DNA from: UMGS1590 sp036303105
Lineage (GTDB): Bacteria; Bacillota; Peptococcia; Peptococcales; Peptococcaceae
Assembly: GCA_036303105.1 (NCBI GenBank)
Contig: JAXJBF010000056.1
Span: 1-39,104 of the forward strand
Direction: 5' to 3'
Length of the DNA: 39,104 bases
The translations under genes and the position numbers were made by a program. The first letter of the stretch is position 1, and each line of letters begins with the position of its first letter. Positions 32,444 to 39,104 of this stretch are shown in pieces. The notes under the pieces are model-generated. The model did not search any database and was not told the origin of the DNA. It was given only the letters and a program-made list of their open reading frames with translations.

Positions 32444-34245
32444 ATGAAGTGAAAAATCCGAAAAGGCCCTTGTATTTTTACTATGGGATTGTTCTGATCA
32501 TCCTTCTCTTGCTGAATATGTTTTTAATGCCAACGATCAATAATCGACAAGTCCAGGAAGTGGACTATGGTACATTCATGCAGATGACGGAAGATCACGA
32601 AATTGGCAAAGTAGAAGTTCAGTCGAATCAGATCGTTTTCACCAATAAAGATGAAACACAGATTTATAAAACCGGGCTCATGGATGACCCAAATTTGACA
32701 GAGCGTTTGTATGATTCTGGTGCAAAGTTCTCCAGCGATATTGTTGAGCAGATGAGTCCGTTGATGAGTTTCATCGTGAGTTGGGGGATTCCGCTGCTGA
32801 TCTTTATTGCACTTGGACAATGGATGTCAAAGAGGCTTATGAAGGGCAGCGGCAATTCAATGATGTTTGGCATGGGAAAGTCAAACGCTAAGATTTACGT
32901 CAAGTCCACAGAAGGCATTCGTTTCACTGATGTGGCAGGGGAAGATGAGGCAAAAGAAAATCTGCAGGAGATTGTTGATTACCTTCACAATCCATCGAAA
33001 TACAAAGAGATTGGCGCTTCGATGCCAAAGGGCGTTCTTTTGGTGGGTCCTCCTGGGACAGGGAAAACCATGCTTGCAAAGGCGGTTGCCGGCGAATCCA
33101 ACGTACCATTTTTCTCAATGAGTGGGTCTGAATTTGTTGAAATGTTTGTTGGTATGGGTGCTTCGAAGGTGCGCGATCTGTTTAAACAAGCCAAAGAAAA
33201 GGCCCCTTGCATCGTTTTCATTGATGAAATTGATGCCATCGGTAAAAAACGTGAAGGCAATTTTGGCGGCAATGACGAACGCGAGCAAACACTGAACCAG
33301 CTGTTAACGGAGATGGATGGGTTTGAAGAAAACAGCGGCGTGATTATTCTTGCGGCTACGAACCGTCCTGAATCACTGGACCCTGCTTTGACACGCCCGG
33401 GACGTTTTGACCGTCGTGTTCCAGTAGAATTGCCTGATCTTAAGGGGCGTGAAGAAATTTTGAAAGTTCACGCGCGTAAGGTGAAAGTCGCAAGCGACGT
33501 TGACTTTAATAAAATTGCACGCATGGCGTCCGGCGCTTCCGGTGCAGAATTGGCCAATATCGTCAATGAAGCGGCACTGCGTGCGGTGCGTGACGGACGT
33601 AAATATGCCACACAGGCCGATTTGGAAGAAAGCATAGAAGTTGTCATTGCTGGCTATCAGAAAAAGAATGCCATTCTCAGTGATAAAGAAAAATGGGCAG
33701 TGGCGACACATGAGATCGGTCATGCATTGGTGGCTGCACTGCAGACCAATTCCGCGCCAGTGCAGAAAATCACGATCATTCCTCGTACATCTGGCGCCCT
33801 TGGCTATACCATGCAGGTGGACGAAGATGAGCACTATCTGATGACGAAAGAAGAAATCGAAAACAAGATCGCTACCTTAACGGCTGGTCGTGCAGCTGAA
33901 GAAGTGGTATTGGGATCGATTTCCACAGGAGCAGCCAATGATATTGAACAGGCTACAAAATTAGCACGTGCCATGATCACACGCTATGGCATGAGCAAAG
34001 ACTTTGACATGGTAGCATTGGAAACAGTCAATAATCAGTATCTTGGCGGCGATGCTTCATTGGCATGTTCTGCAGAAACACAAGCACGTATTGATGAGCA
34101 GGTCATTGAACTTGTGAAACGCCAGCATGAAAAGGCTGGAAAAATTCTGCTCGAACATCGTGATAAGTTGCGTGAGCTTTCGGAATACCTGTATCAAAAA
34201 GAAACCATCACAGGCAAAGAATTTATGGAGATTTTGAATCGCTAG
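32440..34245 (+). CDS. ftsH: ATP-dependent zinc metalloprotease FtsH
   Basis: 601 residues: a first membrane segment (about 10-30), a short extracytoplasmic domain, a second segment (about 108-125), then an AAA+ ATPase with Walker A GPPGTGKT (203-210), Walker B IVFIDEID, SRH around ATNRPESLDPALTRPGRFDRR, and the M41 protease with the zinc motif His424-Glu425-Ile-Gly-His428. It degrades misfolded membrane proteins and short-lived regulators. Length is near the usual 600-650. It is translationally coupled to the upstream helical-protein gene. Confidence 0.97.
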   Translation: MNEVKNPKRPLYFYYGIVLIILLLLNMFLMPTINNRQVQEVDYGTFMQMTEDHEIGKVEVQSNQIVFTNKDETQIYKTGLMDDPNLTERLYDSGAKFSSDIVEQMSPLMSFIVSWGIPLLIFIALGQWMSKRLMKGSGNSMMFGMGKSNAKIYVKSTEGIRFTDVAGEDEAKENLQEIVDYLHNPSKYKEIGASMPKGVLLVGPPGTGKTMLAKAVAGESNVPFFSMSGSEFVEMFVGMGASKVRDLFKQAKEKAPCIVFIDEIDAIGKKREGNFGGNDEREQTLNQLLTEMDGFEENSGVIILAATNRPESLDPALTRPGRFDRRVPVELPDLKGREEILKVHARKVKVASDVDFNKIARMASGASGAELANIVNEAALRAVRDGRKYATQADLEESIEVVIAGYQKKNAILSDKEKWAVATHEIGHALVAALQTNSAPVQKITIIPRTSGALGYTMQVDEDEHYLMTKEEIENKIATLTAGRAAEEVVLGSISTGAANDIEQATKLARAMITRYGMSKDFDMVALETVNNQYLGGDASLACSAETQARIDEQVIELVKRQHEKAGKILLEHRDKLRELSEYLYQKETITGKEFMEILNR

Positions 34246-34263
34246 TCTGAAGGGATGTGAAGA

Positions 34264-34295
34264 AGGCAGCAGGACATATGCATGTCCTGCTGCCT
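34264..34295. other. 14-bp hairpin after ftsH, overlapping the GT8 start region
   Basis: AGGCAGCAGGACAT (34264-34277) and its exact complement (34282-34295) enclose a four-base loop, eight bases before the probable GT8 start codon. No T run follows. It may end ftsH mRNA 3' processing, and it occupies the place where a ribosome binding site for the next gene should be. Confidence 0.7.
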
Positions 34296-34302
34296 GTATG
34301 CT

Positions 34303-35153
34303 ATGGAGCCAATTAAACTTTTATTCACCTTGGATAAGAATTACTTGCCGCAGTTGCACGTAGTTTTGACATCGCTGCGTTTCAACAATCCTGGTGAGAC
34401 CTTTGACATTTACATGATGCATCGCGGTTTAGCGGAAGACGATTTAGAAACGATTGCGCGTCGCTGCCAGCGCTATCAATGGACCTTTAAAACAATTACT
34501 GTCGATGAAACGTTATTTGCCAACGCACCGGTAACCAAGCAGTATCCGCAGGAAATGTACTATCGCATGTTAGCTCCTCATCTGTTGCCTGGGGATGTTG
34601 ATCGTGTGCTTTATCTTGATCCGGATATCTTGGTCATCAATCCATTGCGAATCCATTGCGTCCTTTGTGGGAGACTGAGCTCGATGGACATCTTTTTGCG
34701 GCAGCAGCGCATACTGGAAAGACCGAATTGGTATCAAGTGTGAATCGCGTGCGGTTAAACGTGGAAAATGATTATTTTAACTCTGGCGTTTTGCTCATTG
34801 ATTGTGAAGCAGGGCGCAGAAATATTGAACCGCAGAAGCTTTTTGATTTTACGGCCGCTCATGGCAAACAATTGATTCTACCCGACCAGGATTTGCTCAA
34901 TCAATTGTTTGGTGCGCAGGTGCTGCCTGTAGAGGATGCAATTTGGAATTATGACCATAGGGATTATCATGGCTACTACCTCACCAGCGGCGGTCGTATG
35001 GATGTGGATTGGGTAATGAGCAATACGGCTATTCTGCACTTCTGCGGAAAAGCGAAGCCGTGGAAACCTTCCTATCGCTATCGCTTTGGGGTTTTATATA
35101 AACACTATCAACAACTTACACGTCATGAAATGGCAGTATTATTGGGTGTATAA
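34303..35153 (+). pseudogene. Glycosyltransferase family 8 gene broken by a frameshift
   Basis: A GT8-like protein is split between two frames. The first part (from ATG at 34303) runs KLLFTLDKNYLPQLHVVLTSL through the DxD-type motif YLDPDILVINPLR and then leaves the family pattern. The rest continues in another frame as PLWETELDGHLFAAAAHTGK, then NDYFNSGVLLIDC, LPDQDLLNQLF and ILHFCGKAKPW. The cause is an exact 11-bp tandem duplication at 34639-34660; removing one copy restores INPLRPLWETELDG in one frame of about 280 residues. There is no clear ribosome binding site at the start. GT8 enzymes add hexoses to cell-surface polysaccharide or glycogenin-like acceptors. It could revert by losing one repeat. 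Confidence 0.85.
34639..34660 (+). repeat. Exact 11-bp tandem duplication inside the GT8 gene
   Basis: AATCCATTGCG is present twice in direct tandem (34639-34649 and 34650-34660). As 11 is not a multiple of three, it shifts the reading frame. Deleting one copy joins the two halves of the GT8 protein without any other change. Confidence 0.93.
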
Positions 35154-35160
35154 TTTTTGT

Positions 35161-35207
35161 CAGGAGGCTAGCAGACAGTTTATACTGTGTCTGCTGGCCT
35201 GATTTTT
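35161..35207 (+). terminator. Rho-independent terminator
   Basis: CAGGAGGCTAGCAGACA pairs with TGTCTGCTGGCCTG (with bulges) and is followed by ATTTTTAT. It lies just after the GT8 stop codon. Confidence 0.8.
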
Positions 35208-35252
35208 ATGAAAAGAATAAATGCTGTTTATCTTTTTGACCGGAAATTCCCC

Positions 35253-35281
35253 TTTACTTCCCTAGGAATACTATGTATAAT
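35253..35281 (+). promoter_or_regulatory. Promoter of the metQ S-box leader
   Basis: TTTACT (35253-35258), a 17-base spacer and TATAAT (35276-35281) lie 20 bases upstream of the SAM-I aptamer. Confidence 0.85.
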
Positions 35282-35300
35282 GCATCTAACAAAATAACAT

Positions 35301-35443
35301 TTATCAAGAGCGGCGGAGGGAACTGGCCCAGTGAAGCCCGGCAACAGCCTGCATAGGTAATGTGCTAAATCCAGCAGACGACGTCTGGCAGATAAGTGAT
35401 CGATAGCGTACACCATTTCCTGCCGGAAATGGTGATTTTTTAT
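35301..35443 (+). promoter_or_regulatory. SAM-I riboswitch (S-box) of metQ
   Basis: The aptamer (35301-35396) runs from TTATCAAGAGCGGCGGAGGG through CTGGCCC, GAAGCCCGGCAACA and TGCTAAATCC to the closing AGATAAG, all core S-box elements. A terminator hairpin follows, arms 35411-35420 and 35425-35434, then TTTTTT. SAM binding is expected to stop transcription of metQ. It is almost a copy of the leader at 36549. Confidence 0.97.
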
Positions 35444-35523
35444 ACCTTGGTGTTGTTGTTTTGTTGCCTGTTGTGGGAGTGGCCATTTACCACGACAAAT
35501 TTAAAAAAGATAGGAGAATGATG

Positions 35524-36372
35524 ATGAAACTCAAAAAATGGATTGCTACCGCTTTGGTAGCGACGCTTGCTGTAGGCTTGTTTGCAGGATGCGGCGGCAA
35601 TAACAACAGCACAGGGAGTGCTGCGGAAAGCAGTGCTTCTTCTGACGATAAGGTGATTACTATTGGGGCATCTGTGACACCACACGCTGTCATTTTGAAT
35701 CATCTTGCTGACCAGTTTGAAAAAGAAGGCTACGAACTCAAGGTTGTTGAATTTACTGATTTTGTACAGCCAAACAATGCGCTGGAAGCTGGCGATTTGG
35801 ATGCCAATTATTTCCAACATCAGCCATACCTTGATAATTTTAATGAAGAAAATGGAACCGATATTGTTAGTGTAGGGGCCAACCTGTATATTCCAATGGC
35901 GATCTTTTCTAAGAATTTGACCAATCTTGACAGCATTCCTGATGGTGCGACGGTTGCTGTACCAAACGATACCACCAATGAAGCACGCGCGTTGCTTCTC
36001 CTACAGGAAAATGGATTCATTACACTTAAAGATGGTGTGGATGTTACGGCGACCGTCATGGATATTGAAGAAAATCCACACAATCTGGAGTTCGTTGAAA
36101 TGGATGCTGCACAGATTCCACGTGCTCTTGAGGATACGGATCTTGCCATTGTCAATGGCAATTATGCCCTCGATGCTGGTTTGAATTTGGATGACGCACT
36201 GCTCATTGAAAGCTCCGACAGTACAACCGCTCAAACTTATGCCAATGTCATCGCGGTACGTGCTGGTGAAGAAGATACAGAGAAGACCAAGGTCATTGTC
36301 AAAATTTTGACTTCCGATGAGACCAAGCAATACATCCAAGACAGCTTCAATGGTGCTGTTTTGCCAGTATAA
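35524..36372 (+). CDS. metQ: Methionine ABC transporter substrate-binding lipoprotein MetQ
   Basis: 282 residues of the NlpA/MetQ family. A signal peptide ends in a lipobox, LFAGC (Cys about residue 20), followed by a Ser/Asn-rich linker. The mature part starts VITIGASVTPHAVILNHLAD and shows the family segments FTDFVQPNNALEAGDLDANYFQHQPYL and IVSVGANLYIPMAIFS. It captures D/L-methionine outside the cell for the MetN-MetI transporter, whose ATPase gene begins at 39046. Of three in-frame ATGs (35518, 35521, 35524) the last has AGGAG at the best distance. The S-box upstream supports the methionine role. Confidence 0.95.
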   Translation: MKLKKWIATALVATLAVGLFAGCGGNNNSTGSAAESSASSDDKVITIGASVTPHAVILNHLADQFEKEGYELKVVEFTDFVQPNNALEAGDLDANYFQHQPYLDNFNEENGTDIVSVGANLYIPMAIFSKNLTNLDSIPDGATVAVPNDTTNEARALLLLQENGFITLKDGVDVTATVMDIEENPHNLEFVEMDAAQIPRALEDTDLAIVNGNYALDAGLNLDDALLIESSDSTTAQTYANVIAVRAGEEDTEKTKVIVKILTSDETKQYIQDSFNGAVLPV

Positions 36373-36499
36373 ATAGTGTGCTCTTTTCGTCCTTGAGCAC
36401 ATCGCTTGAGGACGAAAAGAAAGACGATTTGCAGCTTGGGATCAATTGTGAGGCATTTTTAGAAATAAGTACCGCTTATTCGTTTTTCCGTGAAATCCC

Positions 36500-36528
36500 T
36501 TTACTTTTGTCGAAATATTATCTATAAT
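36500..36528 (+). promoter_or_regulatory. Promoter of the metY S-box leader
   Basis: TTTACT (36500-36505), a 17-base spacer and TATAAT (36523-36528), the same boxes and spacing as in front of metQ. Confidence 0.85.
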
Positions 36529-36548
36529 GCTACTTAACAGAATAACAT

Positions 36549-36690
36549 TTATCAAGAGCGGCGGAGGGAACTGGCCCAGTGAAGCCCGGCAACAGCCTGG
36601 AAGGTAATGTGCTAAATCCAGCAGACAATGTCTGGCAGATAAGTGATCGATAACGTACACCATTTCCTGCCGGGAATGGTGCTTTTGTTT
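36549..36690 (+). promoter_or_regulatory. SAM-I riboswitch (S-box) of metY
   Basis: The aptamer (36549-36643) has the same core elements as the metQ leader and differs at only a few positions. The terminator arms are 36658-36667 and 36672-36681 and include a G-T pair; the following CTTTTGTTT is weaker than in the first copy, so basal read-through may be higher. Confidence 0.97.
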
Positions 36691-36723
36691 ATTAGGTGTA
36701 ATTTTTTGAAAGAAGGAATATCA

Positions 36724-38013
36724 ATGAACAATGAAGAACTGAAAAATACTTCAGTGGCTACTCAGTGCATTCAAGGGGGATACATTCCAGGGAATGCAGA
36801 ATGTCGTACCATGCCGATCGTGCAATCCACGACGTTTAAATATGATAAAGCAGATGATTTGGCCGATGTGTTTGACCTGAAAGTTGGTACCCCAATGTAT
36901 ACGCGCCTTGGCAACCCATCACTGTCTTGGCTCGAAGAAAAGATCGCACTCATGGAAGGCGGTGTTGGCGCTTTGACCACATCATCCGGTCAGGCAGCAA
37001 CCCTCTTCTCCATTATCAACATCACCCGTGCTGGTCAGCATGTTTTGGCATTGAGCAATTTGTATGGCGGAACCCACACCTTGCTTGGCAGTGTATTGCC
37101 ACGTATGGGTATTGAAGTCACCTTCATCGAACCAACCCTTTCTTTGGATGAAATGAAGACGTATATTCGTCCAGAAACCCGCTGCATTTTTAGTGAAATG
37201 CTTGGTAATCCTGCTCTTGATGTGCTCGACTTGGATAAGATGACCACGTTGGCAAAATGGGCAGATGTACCACTGATTGTTGACAACACGTTCCCAACGC
37301 CTTATCTTTGCCGTCCAATCGAATTTGGTGCGAACATTGTTGTGCATTCTGCCACCAAGTACCTTGATGGTCACGCCACTTGTGTTGGTGGTGTTGTTGT
37401 CGATGGTGGGAACTTTAATTGGGACAATGGCAAATATCCTGAACTGACCACCCCAGATCCAGACTATCATGGTCTTGTTTACACGGAAGCATTTGGCAAT
37501 GCTGCTTATATTGCAAAAGCGCGCGCCGGTTTGCTGCGTGATATTGGTGCAACCATGTCTCCATTCAATGCATTCCTTATCAACCTTGGCTGTGAAACAT
37601 TGGCTGTTCGTATGCAGCGTCACAGTGAAAATGCATTGGCTGTTGCTGAATATTTGGCAGCACATGATAAGGTAGAATGGGTCAGCTATCCTGGCCTCAA
37701 GAGCGATCCAAACTATGAACTTGCTCAGAAATACCTGCCAAAAGGTTGCTCCGGTGTTGTTGCGTTTGGCCCTAAAGGTGGCAGTGCAGCTGCAAAGAAA
37801 GTCATTGATAGTGTAAAATTGACCACATTGGTTACCCATGTTGGTGACTTGCGCAGCCATATGCTGCATCCTGCCAGCACCACACACCGTCAGCTTGATG
37901 ATGAAGCACTTGTAAAAGCTGGCGTTCGTCCAAATCTGATTCGTTTCAGCGTTGGCATTGAAGACATCAATGACATCCTCGCTGATCTCGATCAGGCACT
38001 CGCTCAGCTCTAA
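36724..38013 (+). CDS. metY: O-acetylhomoserine sulfhydrylase / aminocarboxypropyltransferase
   Basis: A 429-residue PLP enzyme of the Cys/Met metabolism family. TQCIQGGYIPG at the start, YTRLGNPSLSWLEEKIALMEGG, and the PLP lysine Lys212 in HSATKYLDGHATCVGG are visible, and the C-terminal HPASTTHRQL is typical of MetY-type enzymes. It forms homocysteine from O-acetylhomoserine and sulfide (or methionine with methanethiol). GAAGGAATATCA precedes the ATG; the frame is open farther upstream through the riboswitch, which is not coding. A methionine gamma-lyase activity is the main alternative, but adjacency to metA favours synthesis. Confidence 0.92.
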   Translation: MNNEELKNTSVATQCIQGGYIPGNAECRTMPIVQSTTFKYDKADDLADVFDLKVGTPMYTRLGNPSLSWLEEKIALMEGGVGALTTSSGQAATLFSIINITRAGQHVLALSNLYGGTHTLLGSVLPRMGIEVTFIEPTLSLDEMKTYIRPETRCIFSEMLGNPALDVLDLDKMTTLAKWADVPLIVDNTFPTPYLCRPIEFGANIVVHSATKYLDGHATCVGGVVVDGGNFNWDNGKYPELTTPDPDYHGLVYTEAFGNAAYIAKARAGLLRDIGATMSPFNAFLINLGCETLAVRMQRHSENALAVAEYLAAHDKVEWVSYPGLKSDPNYELAQKYLPKGCSGVVAFGPKGGSAAAKKVIDSVKLTTLVTHVGDLRSHMLHPASTTHRQLDDEALVKAGVRPNLIRFSVGIEDINDILADLDQALAQL

Positions 38014-38030
38014 TTCTTGCTTTCTCGATA

Positions 38031-38070
38031 GATGGGGCTGTCTTCATGGACAGCCCATCGTTGTTTTTTT
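38031..38070 (+). terminator. Terminator between metY and metA
   Basis: GATGGGGCTGTC pairs with GGACAGCCCATC (one bulge) around a short loop and is followed by GTTGTTTTTTT, just before the metA ribosome binding site. Confidence 0.85.
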
Positions 38071-38092
38071 GTGAAAGTAAAGGAGGGTACGC

Positions 38093-39028
38093 ATGCCTGT
38101 TATCATACCAAAGGATCTCCCTGCCACCGAGACCCTCAAACAGGAATTCATTCCAGTCATGCATGAGGAGCGCGCTCGAACTCAGGATATTCGTCCCCTG
38201 CACATCGGGCTATTCAACCTTATGCCGAAAAAAATTGCCACAGAAACTCAGTTTTTACGTTTGATCGGGAATACACCGTTACAGGTAGAAATTGACTTGA
38301 TTATGCCAACAAATCATAAAAGCAAAAATACGCCACAAGATCATCTGCTCAAATTTTATCATCCATTCAGCGATGTGAAAGACCGCCGCTATGATGGTTT
38401 TATTGTCACCGGAGCACCGGTAGAGATGCTGGATTTTGAGCAAGTGGATTATTGGGAAGAGTTGTGTGAGGTCTTTGACTTTTGCAATACCAATGTATAT
38501 TCAACCTTCTTTATTTGCTGGGCAAGCCAAGCGGCATTTTATTATTACTATGGTATTCCTAAATATATTTTGGAAGAAAAATTATTTGGTGTTTTTCCGC
38601 ATCGATTGATTCGTGATCGCGATATCACGCGTGGATTTGACGATGTGTTCTATTGTCCACATTCTCGCCATACAGAAAACCGTGCGGCAGATATTGTTGC
38701 TTGTCCAGATTTGAAAGTATTGGCACAAAGCGATGAAGCAGGACCACTGTTGACCACAACCATTGATCAGCGTCATTATTTTTCTTCTGGACACATCGAA
38801 TACGATCCGCTGACATTGGCAGAAGAGTATGAACGTGATGTGAAAAAGGGCCTCGATAATGTGCCATTTCCACATAATTATTTTCCTGGAGATGATCCAA
38901 ATCTGGCGCCAATTGTGCGCTGGAGAGGCCATGCGAACCTGTTGTTTTCAAATTGGATGAACCACATTGTTTATCCTGGTACCCCATATGACCTGCGCGA
39001 TCTTACACCACGTAAGCCGCGTCGTTGA
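38093..39028 (+). CDS. metA: Homoserine O-acetyltransferase (MetA family)
   Basis: 311 residues, complete MetA (HTS) fold with the N-terminal MPVIIPKDLPA and PLHIGLFNLMPKKIATETQFLRL. The nucleophile is Cys142 (FFICWASQAAFYYYYG). Residue 111 is Glu in TGAPVEMLDFEQVDYW. In MetA proteins Glu111 is known to favour acetyl-CoA and Gly111 succinyl-CoA, so this enzyme is predicted to make O-acetylhomoserine, the substrate of MetY upstream. The usual CWGAQA around the nucleophile reads CWASQA. AAAGGAGG precedes the ATG. The catalytic His (GHIEYD region) and Glu are present. Confidence 0.95.
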   Translation: MPVIIPKDLPATETLKQEFIPVMHEERARTQDIRPLHIGLFNLMPKKIATETQFLRLIGNTPLQVEIDLIMPTNHKSKNTPQDHLLKFYHPFSDVKDRRYDGFIVTGAPVEMLDFEQVDYWEELCEVFDFCNTNVYSTFFICWASQAAFYYYYGIPKYILEEKLFGVFPHRLIRDRDITRGFDDVFYCPHSRHTENRAADIVACPDLKVLAQSDEAGPLLTTTIDQRHYFSSGHIEYDPLTLAEEYERDVKKGLDNVPFPHNYFPGDDPNLAPIVRWRGHANLLFSNWMNHIVYPGTPYDLRDLTPRKPRR

Positions 39029-39045
39029 AAGAGGAGAGGACATCT

Positions 39046-39104
39046 ATGCAAGAGGCGAAAGACCTCATTCAAATACGAGACCTGCATAAGGTCTTTAAAA
39101 TCAA
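39046..39104 (+). CDS. metN: Methionine ABC transporter ATPase MetN, 5' end only
   Basis: Only the first 19-20 codons lie in the window: MQEAKDLIQIRDLHKVFKI. The IQIRDLHKVF segment is the characteristic start of MetN ATPases (beta strand 1 and the A-loop region). GAGGAGAGGA precedes the ATG. The Walker motifs are beyond the window end. Position after metA and downstream of metQ fits the methionine uptake system. The call rests on the short N terminus and context. Confidence 0.8.
   Translation, partial: MQEAKDLIQIRDLHKVFKI

Noticed and set aside
34639..34660. Programmed ribosomal frameshift in the GT8 gene
   Set aside because: There is no slippery heptamer, and an exact 11-bp tandem duplication explains the frame change completely.
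36378..36420. Terminator after metQ
   Set aside because: CTTTTCGTCCT and AGGACGAAAAG can pair, but no T run follows, so termination is not supported.
36982..37887. Open frame of about 300 codons on the minus strand
   Set aside because: It is antisense to metY, a clear PLP enzyme with its active-site lysine.

Overview
The window looks like chromosomal DNA of a Bacillota (Firmicutes) species, probably an anaerobe of the Clostridia/Negativicutes type. The evidence is FMN and SAM-I (S-box) riboswitches in front of ribU and met genes, strong AGGAGG-type ribosome binding sites, many rho-independent terminators, a small alarmone synthetase, an Rrf2 regulator, XRE regulators paired with membrane proteins, and a clostridial-type citrate synthase. 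I cannot name the genus. There is no rRNA, phage, insertion sequence or CRISPR array; one tRNA gene (Lys, anticodon CUU) is present.

Layout: 1-744 is the 3' part of an FMN riboswitch and the riboflavin transporter ribU. 787-4046 holds two head-to-head peptidoglycan glycosyltransferase genes, a monofunctional one and a bifunctional class A PBP with a repetitive Gly/Thr tail. Then come glpK, a small (p)ppGpp synthetase, tRNA-Lys and a small Csx20-like protein (4222-7184). 7489-11792 is a housekeeping run: Rrf2 regulator, CNNM/CorC protein, RsuA-type pseudouridine synthase, a HAD phosphatase with membrane helices, and an SDR oxidoreductase. 11800-15100 is clearly more A+T-rich and looks acquired: an HxlR-type regulator converging on a SLC13-type transporter/atypical SDR pair. 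A flavin-reductase-like gene follows.

15797-23351 is the most unusual part. A 1612-residue protein joins an HD domain, a long helical-repeat region, an NMN-adenylyltransferase-like domain, a GNAT-like stretch and a phosphoribosyltransferase-like motif. It is followed on the same strand by a lactate/malate-dehydrogenase-like Rossmann protein, a flavodoxin-fold protein with a four-cysteine cluster motif, and a small membrane peptide. I know of no described function for this set. The parts point to pyridine-nucleotide or redox-cofactor chemistry.

23407-31739 contains an XRE/membrane-protein pair with an 18-bp inverted repeat upstream, citrate synthase, two HAD phosphatases with a GNAT gene, a second SLC13 transporter divergent from a Crp/Fnr regulator, and a lipoprotein/XRE-membrane pair. 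31997-34245 is a small helical protein translationally overlapping ftsH. A glycosyltransferase family 8 gene (34303-35153) is broken by an exact 11-bp tandem duplication. The end (35250-39104) is a methionine region: metQ and metY, each behind its own near-identical promoter plus SAM-I riboswitch, then metA and the first codons of metN. MetA carries Glu111, which predicts acetyl-CoA use and fits the O-acetylhomoserine enzyme MetY encoded just upstream.
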